Made by a program: the position numbers and the translations under genes
Assembly (NCBI GenBank): GCA_938001995.1
Contig: CALLAV010000308.1
Span: 1 to 10,112, forward strand
Length of the DNA stretch: 10,112 nt
From: an uncultured Amylibacter sp.
GTDB taxonomy: Bacteria > Pseudomonadota > Alphaproteobacteria > Rhodobacterales > Rhodobacteraceae
Direction: 5' to 3'
Shown: positions 1-6,504 of the stretch, in pieces
Layout: every line of letters begins with the position of its first letter
Numbering within the stretch: position 1 is the stretch's first letter
The notes under the pieces: model-generated
What the model was told of the DNA's origin: nothing
The model's input: the letters and a program-made list of their open reading frames with translations, nothing else
The model's database searches: none

Positions 1-471
1 CGCGCGACCTCTGACGTACCTATCTTGTTTCTGACAGCGCTTGATGATGAGGTGGACCGCGTTGTGGGGCTGGAACTGGGGGCGGATGATTATGTCACGA
101 AACCCTTTAGCCCGCGCGAGTTGGTGGCGCGGATACGGGCCATTTTGAAACGGACTAAAGGCAGTATCGAAACCACGGTTTTGCACTATGCCGATATCGC
201 GTTAAACACCGAAGCACATGTTTGCGAAGTTGCGGGTAGCGATGTGGCACTGACACGGACAGAGATGAAAATCTTGACGCAATTGATGCAAGCAAACGGC
301 AACGCAGTGTCTCGCGTGGCGTTAATTACTGAACTTTGGGGTGCGCGCAGCGAAGTGTCTGACCGCACGCTTGATAGCCATTTGCGAAACCTACGTGGCA
401 AGCTAGCAAAGGTTGGGGCCGAAGATGCCATTCAAACAGTCCACGGAGTCGGTGTTAGGATGGCGTCATGA
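1..471 (+). CDS. OmpR/PhoB-family response regulator, 3' part (5' end outside window)
   Basis: DNA-binding response regulator of a two-component system. The open frame runs from base 1, so the start and the phospho-acceptor Asp lie upstream; 156 residues are visible. The receiver tail shows PILFLTA (switch Thr at visible residue 12) and GLELGADDYVTKPFSPREL with the conserved Lys at residue 34, typical of OmpR/PhoB receivers. A winged-helix DNA-binding domain follows (about residues 60-154), with the recognition-helix pattern SDRTLDSHLRNLRGKL and the closing VHGVGVR wing. The stop TGA overlaps the ATG of the histidine kinase (ATGA, 468-471), so the two are surely an operon and probably translationally coupled. 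It is CreB/PhoB-like in general form. The specific regulon cannot be deduced, and I give no gene symbol for that reason. Confidence 0.95.
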   Translation, partial: RATSDVPILFLTALDDEVDRVVGLELGADDYVTKPFSPRELVARIRAILKRTKGSIETTVLHYADIALNTEAHVCEVAGSDVALTRTEMKILTQLMQANGNAVSRVALITELWGARSEVSDRTLDSHLRNLRGKLAKVGAEDAIQTVHGVGVRMAS

Positions 472-1430
472 GCTCGCATGAAAAGTGGCGTCCGTCGTTG
501 TGGTTTGTGCTTGGTGGTGCGCTGGGCAGTACGTTGCTGTTGTCACTGTTGGGGATGGTCACGCTCCGGTATCTTGGCCCTGAAATCGGATTTCGGAATG
601 CGGCGTACCTGCTGGCCACTGGAATTGGCGCAATCACTGTAATCATTTGGGTACTGTTGTTGCGGTTGTTGCTGCGCCCTGTGACCGCTTTGCAGGAATA
701 TGCCGAAGGCGTGGGCGCGGGGCTGGAAACACCACCACCCAAACACTTTGGCACACGGGAATTACGGGCCATGGGGCGGCAGGTAATGGGTATGGCGACG
801 ACGCTGTCCAATCGTGAACAGACGGTGCGTAACTTTACAGATCACGTGATCCACGAGGTCAAAACGCCCGTGACGACGGTGCAAGCTGCGACAGAATTGT
901 TGGAGGACAGCGAAGACTTGACGGATGCGGATCGCAAACTGGTCACGCAAATCCGCAGCGCAGGCAAACAGATGCAAGCGCAACTTGCCGCGTTGCGCGA
1001 AATGGTCGTGGCGCGAGAGGCGAATTATCACGGCTCGGCGCAGCTCGTCTCACTGTTTGATAAGCTGATAAGCGAGCACCCAGATACCGAATTCAATGTG
1101 GATGGCGGAACGATTTCATTGCCCATGTCGGGTGATGGGCTGATGCTTGTTCTTGGTCATTTGATCCGCAATTCCGGCCTGCATGGCGCAACAAAAGTGT
1201 CGCTAACAGCTTCCGAAAACCTTTTGGTGGTTCAGGACAACGGCCCCGGCATTTCCGAAGGCAATCGCAGCCGCGTGTTCGACGCGTTCTTTACGACACG
1301 CCGCGAAACAGGAGGCACAGGCATGGGGCTCTATATCGTTTCGAGTCTCCTACAGGCCCATAACGCAGAGATTTCGCTCGGCGAAAGCGAGTCTGGCACC
1401 CGATTTGAGATAAGATTCGCCCTCAAATAG
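468..1430 (+). CDS. Membrane sensor histidine kinase with minimal periplasmic loop
   Basis: Partner kinase of the preceding response regulator; 320 aa. Two hydrophobic segments at about residues 11-33 and 46-69 are separated by only about 12 residues, followed by a HAMP-like linker (about 66-115). The dimerisation/phosphotransfer helix carries the H-box [10 protein letters not shown] with phospho-acceptor His129. The ATPase domain has an N-box ([10 protein letters not shown], Asn235), G1 (DNGPGIS, 257-263), an F-box-like FDAFFTTR (271-278) and G2 (GGTGMGLYI, 282-290), so all catalytic motifs are intact. With almost no periplasmic domain, it probably senses within or at the membrane, or through a partner protein. 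The start ATG overlaps the regulator stop by four bases. The general plan fits HisKA/HATPase kinases of the CreC/PhoR type; the signal is unknown. Confidence 0.95.
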   Translation: MSSHEKWRPSLWFVLGGALGSTLLLSLLGMVTLRYLGPEIGFRNAAYLLATGIGAITVIIWVLLLRLLLRPVTALQEYAEGVGAGLETPPPKHFGTRELRAMGRQVMGMATTLSNREQTVRNFTDHVIHEVKTPVTTVQAATELLEDSEDLTDADRKLVTQIRSAGKQMQAQLAALREMVVAREANYHGSAQLVSLFDKLISEHPDTEFNVDGGTISLPMSGDGLMLVLGHLIRNSGLHGATKVSLTASENLLVVQDNGPGISEGNRSRVFDAFFTTRRETGGTGMGLYIVSSLLQAHNAEISLGESESGTRFEIRFALK

Positions 1431-1437
1431 GGCTTTT
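1419..1437 (+). terminator. Weak intrinsic-terminator-like hairpin at end of kinase gene
   Basis: GCCCT (1419-1423) pairs with AGGGC (1429-1433) around a 5-nt loop, followed by TTTT (1434-1437); the stop TAG lies inside it. The stem is only 5 bp. A second, weaker GGCT/GGCC pairing (1462-1474, with one G-U pair) is followed by five Ts at 1475-1479. Together they could reduce read-through into infA, but each alone is marginal. Confidence 0.4.
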
Positions 1438-1561
1438 GCGCACCGCTTGTCATTGCGTTACGGCTTTGCGGGCCTTTTTACTTGATATTTCGCGCTGTGA
1501 GGGCCATGTAACCGCGCATGAAAGGTGGCCAAATCATTGTGCCACCCAAGCTGGAGAAAAC

Positions 1562-1780
1562 ATGGCTAAAGAAGAACTTCTCGAATTCGATGGTGTCGTT
1601 GTCGAGCTTCTGCCGAACGCGACGTTTCGGGTAGAGCTGGAAAACGGCCATGAAATTATCGCCCATACTGCTGGCAAAATGCGTAAAAACCGCATTCGTG
1701 TGCTGGCTGGTGACAAGGTTCAGGTGGAAATGACCCCCTACGACCTGTCCAAAGGGCGTATCAATTATCGCTATAAGTAA
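1562..1780 (+). CDS. infA: Translation initiation factor IF-1
   Basis: IF-1 binds the A-site region of the 30S subunit and cooperates with IF-2 and IF-3 during initiation; it is a cytosolic single OB-fold (S1-like) protein. The product is 72 aa, exactly the usual length, and shows the family hallmarks [25 protein letters not shown] and [10 protein letters not shown] near the C-terminus. I chose ATG 1562 because it gives the canonical MAKEE start and is preceded by GGAG (1553-1556) five bases away. The same frame stays open upstream to 1436, but that extension matches nothing in IF-1 and is not counted. It heads a housekeeping cluster with maf, an RNase E/G paralog and yacG. Only 20 bp separate it from maf. 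Confidence 0.98.
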   Translation: MAKEELLEFDGVVVELLPNATFRVELENGHEIIAHTAGKMRKNRIRVLAGDKVQVEMTPYDLSKGRINYRYK

Positions 1781-1800
1781 CGTCTTGTGGGGCTGATCCC

Positions 1801-2361
1801 ATGGGATTGATACTCGGATCGGCCAGCCCACGACGGTTGGAGCTGTTGGCGCAAATCGGCATCGTGCCCCATGAAGTGCGCCCAGCGGATATCGATGAAA
1901 CACCCCTGAAAGGCGAAGGCCCACGCGCTTATGTGCGCCGTTTGGCCGAAGCAAAGGCGATGGCAATTGAACCTGACCCGTTTGACGTGGTGCTGTGCGC
2001 AGATACCACCGTTGCTGTTGGCACGCGCATCATGGAAAAACCAGTAGACCGCGCCGAGGCGCAGAAATTTCTGACCTTGCTTTCGGGTCGTCGGCATCAG
2101 GTGATCACCGGTGTGGCCGTGCGAAAAGGCAGCCGTGTAAGTGTGCGTGACGTCGTAACGCGCGTGCGGTTCAAGCGGATATCGGGCGACGAAATGACCG
2201 CGTATCTGGACAGCGAAGAATGGCAAGGCAAGGCGGGTGGCTATGCCATTCAGGGCCGTGGTGCCGCGTTGATCCCGTCGATCAATGGCTCATATTCAAA
2301 TGTGGTTGGACTGCCCTTGGCAGAGACCGCGGCACTTCTTGCAGGGATGGGTGTGCGATGA
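1801..2361 (+). CDS. maf: Maf family nucleotide pyrophosphatase
   Basis: Maf proteins hydrolyse non-canonical or modified nucleoside triphosphates, or dTTP/UTP in the YhdE branch, to monophosphate and pyrophosphate. The 186-aa length is normal. Visible motifs are GSASPRR (6-12), DIDET (30-34), CADTTV with the presumed catalytic Asp68, EKPVD (79-83), a KAGGYAIQG segment (Lys144, Gln151) and [13 protein letters not shown] (161-173). The KAGGYAIQG and [12 protein letters not shown] pattern resembles YhdE more than YceF, so dTTP/UTP pyrophosphatase is the likelier activity, but that is inference. ATG 1801 places the SASPRR loop right at the N-terminus as usual; the ribosome-binding site is weak, and expression may be coupled to infA. 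The stop overlaps the next start (ATGA, 2358-2361). Confidence 0.95.
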   Translation: MGLILGSASPRRLELLAQIGIVPHEVRPADIDETPLKGEGPRAYVRRLAEAKAMAIEPDPFDVVLCADTTVAVGTRIMEKPVDRAEAQKFLTLLSGRRHQVITGVAVRKGSRVSVRDVVTRVRFKRISGDEMTAYLDSEEWQGKAGGYAIQGRGAALIPSINGSYSNVVGLPLAETAALLAGMGVR

Positions 2362-3404
2362 AAAAGGGACGTCTTGTCATCCTCGATCAGATCGAAGGCC
2401 GTGATTGTGCGGCGCTGATCGACGATGGCCGTTTGACGGATTTTCTGGTGGATCCGCAAGGGACTGCACCACGCCCCGGTGCGATTTACCGCGCAAAGAC
2501 TTTGCGGCCAATGAAGGGCCAAAATGGCATCACGCTCGATCTTGGGGGTGGGCACACGGGGTATCTGCGGCAGGCCAAAGGGATTGCTTCGGGTGAAACG
2601 ATGTTGGTGCAAATTTCGACCCATGCCGAAGGATCAAAGGCTTCGCCTGTGTCGCCTAAGCTATTGTTTAAAAGTCGATATTGCATTGTGACGCCTGATG
2701 CACCGGGTCTGAATATCGCGCGGAAAATTCGCGATGAGGACGAACGGGATCGCCTTTTGGAGGTGGCACATGAAGCGCTCGAAGGGGCGGATGAGAGCCT
2801 TGGGTTGATTGTGCGCTCTGTGTCTGAGGGCGTAGATGCGGATGCGGTTTTTGAGGATATCACTGCCATGCGCACGGCTGCTGAAGCTGTGTTGGCAGAA
2901 CCAACTGGTGACCCTGCACTGCTACAAGCAGCAGAGAGCGCGTCGCAAGTGGCGTGGCGCGAATGGGTCGATCCTGATCCTGACGACGTGATGCAGGATG
3001 CGGGCGGTTTAGAACTGCTTGGCTTTCGGGATTCCATTGATGCTTTGCTGTCGCCAAACGCGTTTTTGACGGGCGGGGCTTGGATGGCGATCGAACCCAC
3101 CTCGGCACTGGTGGCGGTGGACATAAACACTGGCCCTGACACGTCCTTTTCGGCGGGTTTGAAGGCGAACCTTGCGGCGGCGAAGGATTTGCCTCGGCAG
3201 TTGCGTTTGCGCGGATTAGGTGGGCAGATTGTCGTCGATTTCGCCCCAATGCCCCGCAAAGATCAGCGCCAAGTCGAACAGGCATTGCGCGCAGGATTCA
3301 AAGCTGACGGCATCGAAACAGCCCTTGTCGGTTGGACAGGTTTGGGCCATTTTGAGCTGCAACGAAAACGCGAACGTTTGCCCTTGTCCGAAGTGTTGAA
3401 ATAA
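2358..3404 (+). CDS. Short ribonuclease E/G-family protein lacking the zinc-link
   Basis: RNase E/G-type endoribonuclease homologue of 348 aa, cytosolic, probably acting on single-stranded RNA. An S1-like region lies at about residues 38-90 ([19 protein letters not shown]). The catalytic DNase-I-like part has AVDINTG with Asp255 and Asn257, [16 protein letters not shown] with Asp294, then [12 protein letters not shown]. Asp255 and Asp294 correspond to the two Mg-binding aspartates (303 and 346 in E. coli RNase E), so the active site appears intact. The protein ends at EVLK, before the CPxC zinc-link and small domain that allow dimer/tetramer formation in RNase E and G. ATG 2358 is chosen over an upstream in-frame ATG at 2220 because the latter lies inside maf and adds unrelated sequence. 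It is probably a paralog beside a full-length RNase E encoded elsewhere. Confidence 0.9.
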   Translation: MKKGRLVILDQIEGRDCAALIDDGRLTDFLVDPQGTAPRPGAIYRAKTLRPMKGQNGITLDLGGGHTGYLRQAKGIASGETMLVQISTHAEGSKASPVSPKLLFKSRYCIVTPDAPGLNIARKIRDEDERDRLLEVAHEALEGADESLGLIVRSVSEGVDADAVFEDITAMRTAAEAVLAEPTGDPALLQAAESASQVAWREWVDPDPDDVMQDAGGLELLGFRDSIDALLSPNAFLTGGAWMAIEPTSALVAVDINTGPDTSFSAGLKANLAAAKDLPRQLRLRGLGGQIVVDFAPMPRKDQRQVEQALRAGFKADGIETALVGWTGLGHFELQRKRERLPLSEVLK

Positions 3405-3586
3405 TGGCTTGCCCAATCTGTGAAAAAGAACCCGACGCGAAATATCGCCCGTTTTGTTCCAAACGCTGCGCGGACGTGGACTTGGGCAAGTGGCTTACCG
3501 AAAGCTATTCGATTCCAGGCGGTGCAACGGATGAAGAAGATGGTGTTTCATCGGATCAGGCCGCACAAGAGCCAAAAGTTCACTAA
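3404..3586 (+). CDS. yacG: DNA gyrase inhibitor YacG (zinc-finger protein)
   Basis: Small zinc protein of 60 aa. E. coli YacG binds GyrB and inhibits gyrase supercoiling. The four zinc ligands are Cys3-x2-Cys6 and Cys18-x3-Cys22, in CPIC and FCSKRCADVDLGKW, the defining signature of the family. The spacer between the cysteine pairs is 11 residues, four fewer than in E. coli as I recall it. The C-terminal tail (about residues 40-60) is acidic and looks disordered. Its ATG overlaps the stop of the RNase gene by one base (TAATG, 3402-3406), so translation is probably coupled; there is no separate strong ribosome-binding site. Assignment to the family is firm. The gyrase role in this organism is by homology only. 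Confidence 0.95.
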   Translation: MACPICEKEPDAKYRPFCSKRCADVDLGKWLTESYSIPGGATDEEDGVSSDQAAQEPKVH

Positions 3587-3601
3587 CGCCTAAGAATCTA
3601 C

Positions 3602-3630
3602 TTGCCAGCCAATCGACGCTATCCTAAAAC
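3602..3630 (+). promoter_or_regulatory. Candidate sigma-70-type promoter for tRNA-Phe
   Basis: TTGCCA (3602-3607, 5 of 6 to the -35 consensus) and TAAAAC (3625-3630, 4 of 6 to the -10 consensus) are separated by exactly 17 bp. Transcription would begin near 3637, giving a leader of about 32 nt before the tRNA. This is by-eye matching only, and alphaproteobacterial promoters are variable. Confidence 0.4.
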
Positions 3631-3668
3631 GCCTCGACCACAGGATGGCATTGCCGTCCAATCCCCGT

Positions 3669-3743
3669 GCCCGGGTAGCTCAGTGGTAGAGCAGTGGATT
3701 GAAAATCCTCGTGTCGGTAGTTCAATTCTACCCCTGGGCACCA
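3669..3743 (+). tRNA. tRNA-Phe (GAA anticodon)
   Basis: A full cloverleaf can be drawn by hand. The acceptor GCCCGGG pairs with CCTGGGC (one G-U), the D-stem is GCTC/GAGC with a 7-nt loop, the anticodon loop TTGAAAA carries GAA at 3701-3703, and the T-stem GGTAG/CTACC encloses TTCAATT. Discriminator A and CCA are encoded (3740-3743). GAA decodes phenylalanine UUC/UUU. The anticodon stem has one non-Watson-Crick T-T opposition (3695 and 3709, tRNA positions 28-42); the other four pairs are sound. It sits 82 bp after yacG and probably has its own promoter. An antisense open frame through this gene is spurious. Confidence 0.96.
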
Positions 3744-4426
3744 CCTTTCCTTCAGAAAAATGACTTGTGAAATACCCAACACCTGTCCGTTGGCGTGATT
3801 TCGCCTTACATACTCTGACTCATACCTGAGGGCGGTTCTGACAGGGTAGAGAGACCTCGGATTTTGGAAGGCAAAGTCCATGTATACAAAAGACCACATA
3901 GCGCGGTTTGGCAGTGTTCGACCTAAACCAAAGGCAAAATCGGCCACCCGTTGACCCGCGCATAGAGGGGCCGCATGGTAAGCCTCGCAAGAATGAAGCG
4001 GTTGACTGATAAGCGTCGAAGCTTTGAAGGGAAACTGATCCTCGACGGATTGTGTAAAAGTTGTGATGTGTCCCAAGAGGTTGGGCTCACCTTTCCCAGC
4101 AAAAGCTATCCGCATTTATCCGAGTTTGAAGAGGTACATGAACAATTTAATTACCTGCCGATCCAAAGCCAACAAACCTGCAGACTCGGGCGACAATTAA
4201 AAGAAACACCGTATTTGATCATTATTGATGCGATTCTGCGTGGCGTCTAGCAAATTTGGAACATTGGAAAACTGAAGCTGTCCAAACGAACCTAGAACAT
4301 TTTCCCTACTCTCATTTTCAGGCGGGTAGGGGGTTGTTCTTGCCATGAGCTCTAAATTGGCACTTGCAGGGCAGAAATCATGGCCCACGCCAACCATAAG
4401 CACTCCAATCAAACTCAATTTGAGGT
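3744..4426. other. 683-bp lower-GC intergenic region, no recognisable gene
   Basis: This stretch lies between tRNA-Phe and the end of the LysR gene. GC is lower than in the neighbours: by eye 24 of 60 bases in 4201-4260, against 44 of 60 in 7381-7440. One open frame on the + strand (3975-4250, 91 codons) has a GAGGGG 4 bases before its ATG, but its product matches no family I know and its codon use looks random. Minus-strand frames are equally unconvincing, one running through the tRNA. I find no integrase, transposase fragment or convincing duplicate of the tRNA 3' end. It may be decayed DNA downstream of a tRNA. Confidence 0.5.
4304..4331. repeat. Inverted repeat / potential hairpin downstream of the LysR gene
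   Basis: CCCTACTC (4304-4311) pairs with GGGTAGGG (4324-4331), 8 bp including one T-G wobble, around a 12-nt loop. It sits about 95 bp beyond the LysR stop. No T-run follows on the minus strand, where AAAATG comes next, so it is not a classical intrinsic terminator for LysR. It might stabilise the mRNA 3' end or mean nothing. Confidence 0.35.
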
Positions 4427-5365
4427 TCAATTCAAATCAGCTCGGTCGTTGATCTTGCCTTGCCGCTGCGGTTGGCTCTGTGAGATTTCGCGAACTTGCT
4501 CTCGTAGCCATCTGTGGGCGGGATCATTCGTTGATCTTTGGTGCCATACCATGAAGATGCTTACAGGTTCCGCGCGAAACGGCAGGTCTGCCATGGCCAA
4601 CGTACTTAGCGATGTGTGCTGCATATATTCAAATTGTGTTGTGATCAGATCAGTACCAATCAGAAACGGCGGTATACCTGCAAAGTTCGATACTGAGACC
4701 TTCGCTTTGGGCTGCGTAGTCAATTCCGGCGAGACAATGGCTTCGTCTGAGGAGCCACCAAGTGCGAAGTGCACCGCAACATGATCGGCATTAAGATAAT
4801 CTTTGAGCGTTTTGGGTGCGTCACGCTGAGCGGGATCGTAAAAGATCTTCATCTTTCCGCTAAACAGTTTTTGCTGTATCAGGTCGGATGCATCTGGGGG
4901 CAGGGGCGTCAGCAACAGATCACATCTGGCATCGCGTAAGAAACCGACCGTTGGCACGCCTGAGGGGCGCAATTCAAGTGTAAGATCAATATCGCCCTGC
5001 CACGCCTGATGCAGCAGGCGCGGAAAAATCAGATCGCGTTGCATATCATTCGCGGCCACAACGAACTGCATTTGTTCAGAGCGTGGATCGAATGGGCGCA
5101 AATCGGTGAGCGCCTGTAATCTGTTTAATACGTCCAAAACAGGCATCTTCAGAGATAAGGCCGTCTCTGTTGGTGTGAGCCCTTGTCCAGAGCGCACAAA
5201 CAAGGGATCCCCCAGAATCTTCCGTAGCTTGTTCAGCGAATGGCTGACAGTGGATTGCGTAACTTCCAATCGTTCCGCTGCGAGCGACACGGAAGATTCC
5301 TCAAGGATCATTAAGAATGTCCGCAGTAATTGGCCGTCCAGCTTTTGAAAATCGAAATCTTTCAT
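4427..5365 (-). CDS. LysR-type transcriptional regulator (NodD/NahR-like)
   Basis: Transcription factor of 312 aa, divergent from the TRAP operon and its probable regulator. The N-terminal winged helix (about residues 9-68) contains the LysR helix-turn-helix SVSLAAERLEVTQSTVSHSL, then GDPLFVRSGQGLTPTETA. The effector-binding domain begins near residue 98 with FVVAANDMQRDLIFPRLL, followed by a stretch (CDLLLTPLPPDAS, then KLFSGKMKIFYDP) typical of the NodD/NahR/LinR subgroup, whose members often bind aromatic or other small hydrophobic inducers. The inducer here is unknown. ATG at 5365 puts the helix-turn-helix at the usual distance, though the ribosome-binding site is poor (AAGAG). LysR proteins usually activate the divergent operon and repress themselves; the two dyads in the 76-bp shared intergenic region fit that. 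Confidence 0.93.
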   Translation of the reverse strand: MKDFDFQKLDGQLLRTFLMILEESSVSLAAERLEVTQSTVSHSLNKLRKILGDPLFVRSGQGLTPTETALSLKMPVLDVLNRLQALTDLRPFDPRSEQMQFVVAANDMQRDLIFPRLLHQAWQGDIDLTLELRPSGVPTVGFLRDARCDLLLTPLPPDASDLIQQKLFSGKMKIFYDPAQRDAPKTLKDYLNADHVAVHFALGGSSDEAIVSPELTTQPKAKVSVSNFAGIPPFLIGTDLITTQFEYMQHTSLSTLAMADLPFRAEPVSIFMVWHQRSTNDPAHRWLREQVREISQSQPQRQGKINDRADLN

Positions 5366-5372
5366 AACTCTT

Positions 5373-5388
5373 ATCGATGGGCATCGAT
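5373..5388. promoter_or_regulatory. Dyad ATCGAT-N4-ATCGAT in divergent promoter region
   Basis: Two perfect copies of ATCGAT (5373-5378 and 5383-5388), separated by GGGC, form a perfect inverted repeat. Each half is itself a palindrome, so it is also a direct repeat. It lies near the predicted transcription start of the LysR gene (about 5384) and about 55 bp upstream of the dctP ATG. It is a candidate operator for the LysR-type regulator. Confidence 0.45.
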
Positions 5389-5390
5389 TT

Positions 5391-5419
5391 ATTTAATGTC
5401 AATGCGCCATTACCGTCAA
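5391..5419 (-). promoter_or_regulatory. Candidate promoter of the LysR gene
   Basis: Read on the minus strand, TTGACG (5414-5419, 5 of 6 to consensus) is followed after 17 bp by TTAAAT (5391-5396, 4 of 6). Transcription would start near 5384, leaving a leader of about 20 nt. The -35 element lies partly in the centre of the ATTACC/GGTAAT dyad, so a protein on that dyad would block it, as expected for LysR autorepression. For dctP I see only a poorer candidate on the + strand (TTGAAA 5345-5350, TCTTAT 5369-5374, 18-bp spacer). Confidence 0.4.
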
Positions 5420-5427
5420 AAGGTAAT
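5409..5427. promoter_or_regulatory. Dyad ATTACC-N7-GGTAAT just upstream of dctP
   Basis: ATTACC (5409-5414) and GGTAAT (5422-5427) are perfect inverted halves around a 7-bp AT-rich centre. Size and symmetry fit a LysR-type T-N11-A binding box, where interrupted dyads are the rule. It overlaps the predicted -35 of the LysR gene and ends three bases before the dctP ribosome-binding site GGGAG (5431-5435). Alternatively it could form a small RNA hairpin in the dctP leader. Confidence 0.5.
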
Positions 5428-5441
5428 TTAGGGAGAAAACC

Positions 5442-6452
5442 ATGAAAATGTCATCTATTCTGGTAGGCGCAGCGATTGCCATCGCAGGCGTATTACCTGT
5501 CAAAAGCTATGCCGAAGAGCTGTCTGTCGCGAACTTTGTGCCACCGCAGCACCACACCAATGCCGTTATGTTCAAATGGTTTGCCGACACGGTCGCAGAA
5601 CGTTCAGGCGGATCCTTAACGGTCAAAGTGTTCCCCGCAGGCCAGCTGGGTGCGGGCCCTGTGCAGCAATACAAGCGCGCTGTTGAGGGTGTCGCCGACA
5701 TTACGTTCGGTCTGCAAGCCTACACGCCCACAATCTTTCCCAAGTCAATGTTGATCATCCCTCCGGGCAAGGCCACGAACGCCAAGGAAGCGACCGAGCG
5801 TCTTTTGGCCGTTTATGACGACCACTTGGCTGACGAATATCAGGATGTGAAACTTCTGGGCATATTCACGACTGCGGGTAATGTCTGGGCCGCGACCAGT
5901 GACGTGTCTACGCTCGACAAGATCAAAGGCAAGAAAATGGTGCCTTACGCCGCCATGACAACACCTATTGTTGAAGCCTTGGGTGGTGTGCCCGTCCAGA
6001 TGCCTGTGACCGAGATGTACACAGGCCTGTCCACTGGCACGATCGACGCAACGACAGCCACTTATAATAATATCACAGCACCGTGGAACTTCTGGGATGT
6101 ATCCTCCCATCTGGTCAGCAACGTACCCGTACAGCATGCGGTGTTCTTTGTCGCGATGAACAAGGAGCGGTACATGGGTCTTTCAGACGAGCATCGCGCG
6201 ATCATCGACGATCTGGCAGGCGAGACTTTCTCGCTCCGGGGGGCGGCCAGTTTTGACGGTGCGGATGAGAAATCATTGGAGATGATGCAAACCGCCGATC
6301 AAATGAACAAGGTCACACAAGTCGAAGTTAGTGCCGAAGAACGCGCCAAGATGGATGCTGCTGTGGCTGAAGGTCTTGAAGTGATCTTTGCAGATTACGA
6401 ATCCCGCGGGATCACGGATGCCCGCGAAGTATATAACGCGATCAACCAATAA
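5442..6452 (+). CDS. dctP: TRAP transporter substrate-binding protein (DctP family)
   Basis: Periplasmic solute receptor of a tripartite ATP-independent transporter; 336 aa. Residues 1-24 form a Sec signal peptide (MKMS start, hydrophobic core, SYA at 22-24, probable cleavage before EELS). Family features include the early FVPPQHHTN segment, FPAGQLG (64-70), GVADITFGL (83-91), and EALGGVPVQMPVTEMY (178-193) followed by GLSTGTID (195-202). At the place where most family members read GLKIRVP, this protein reads GKKMVP (163-168), so the arginine that usually clamps the ligand carboxylate is missing. That suggests an atypical ligand or a shifted binding residue. ATG 5442 follows GGGAG at a 6-base distance. 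A strong terminator separates it from dctQ, a common way to overproduce the binding protein. Confidence 0.95.
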   Translation: MKMSSILVGAAIAIAGVLPVKSYAEELSVANFVPPQHHTNAVMFKWFADTVAERSGGSLTVKVFPAGQLGAGPVQQYKRAVEGVADITFGLQAYTPTIFPKSMLIIPPGKATNAKEATERLLAVYDDHLADEYQDVKLLGIFTTAGNVWAATSDVSTLDKIKGKKMVPYAAMTTPIVEALGGVPVQMPVTEMYTGLSTGTIDATTATYNNITAPWNFWDVSSHLVSNVPVQHAVFFVAMNKERYMGLSDEHRAIIDDLAGETFSLRGAASFDGADEKSLEMMQTADQMNKVTQVEVSAEERAKMDAAVAEGLEVIFADYESRGITDAREVYNAINQ

Positions 6453-6461
6453 CCTCCCTAT

Positions 6462-6489
6462 GGGCGGCCTACGGGCCGCCCTTTTTTTT
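6462..6489 (+). terminator. Strong intrinsic terminator between dctP and dctQ
   Basis: GGGCGGCC (6462-6469) pairs perfectly with GGCCGCCC (6474-6481) around the loop TACG, followed by eight Ts (6482-6489). The all-GC 8-bp stem plus long T-run is a textbook rho-independent terminator. It begins 9 bp after the dctP stop and ends 15 bp before the dctQ ATG. Expression of dctQM and later genes must come from partial read-through or a promoter I cannot identify. Confidence 0.92.
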
Positions 6490-6504
6490 GACAAAGGTGG
6501 TGGT

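Noticed and set aside
1482..1510. TTGATA / CATGTA as an infA promoter
   Set aside because: The -10 element matches consensus at only two of six positions; not strong enough to report.
1436..1561. N-terminal extension of the infA frame
   Set aside because: IF-1 is 72 aa starting MAKEE; the extension is not IF-1-like and the good ribosome-binding site precedes ATG 1562.
2220..2357. Upstream in-frame extension of the RNase E/G gene
   Set aside because: It lies entirely within maf in another frame and does not resemble the N-terminus of the family. The ATGA overlap at 2358 is the natural start.
2486..3259. 257-codon minus-strand open frame opposite the RNase E/G gene
   Set aside because: A Ser/Ala/Pro-rich shadow of the coding strand in a GC-rich gene, with no motifs and no start signal.
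3624..4115. Minus-strand open frame of 163 codons running through the tRNA-Phe gene
   Set aside because: Its C-terminal part is the antisense translation of the tRNA, a well-known source of spurious proteins. The rest matches nothing I recognise and no credible ribosome-binding site was seen.
3975..4250. 91-codon open frame on the + strand in the gap after tRNA-Phe
   Set aside because: It has a GAGGGG before the ATG, but the spacing is short, the codon use looks random, the composition is low-GC, and no family resemblance is visible. It is mentioned in the region entry rather than called a gene.
4425..4433. GTTCAATTC matching the tRNA-Phe T-loop as a possible attachment-site duplicate
   Set aside because: Nine bases is within chance expectation for such a span, and the match does not extend into the tRNA 3' end, where real attachment repeats normally lie.
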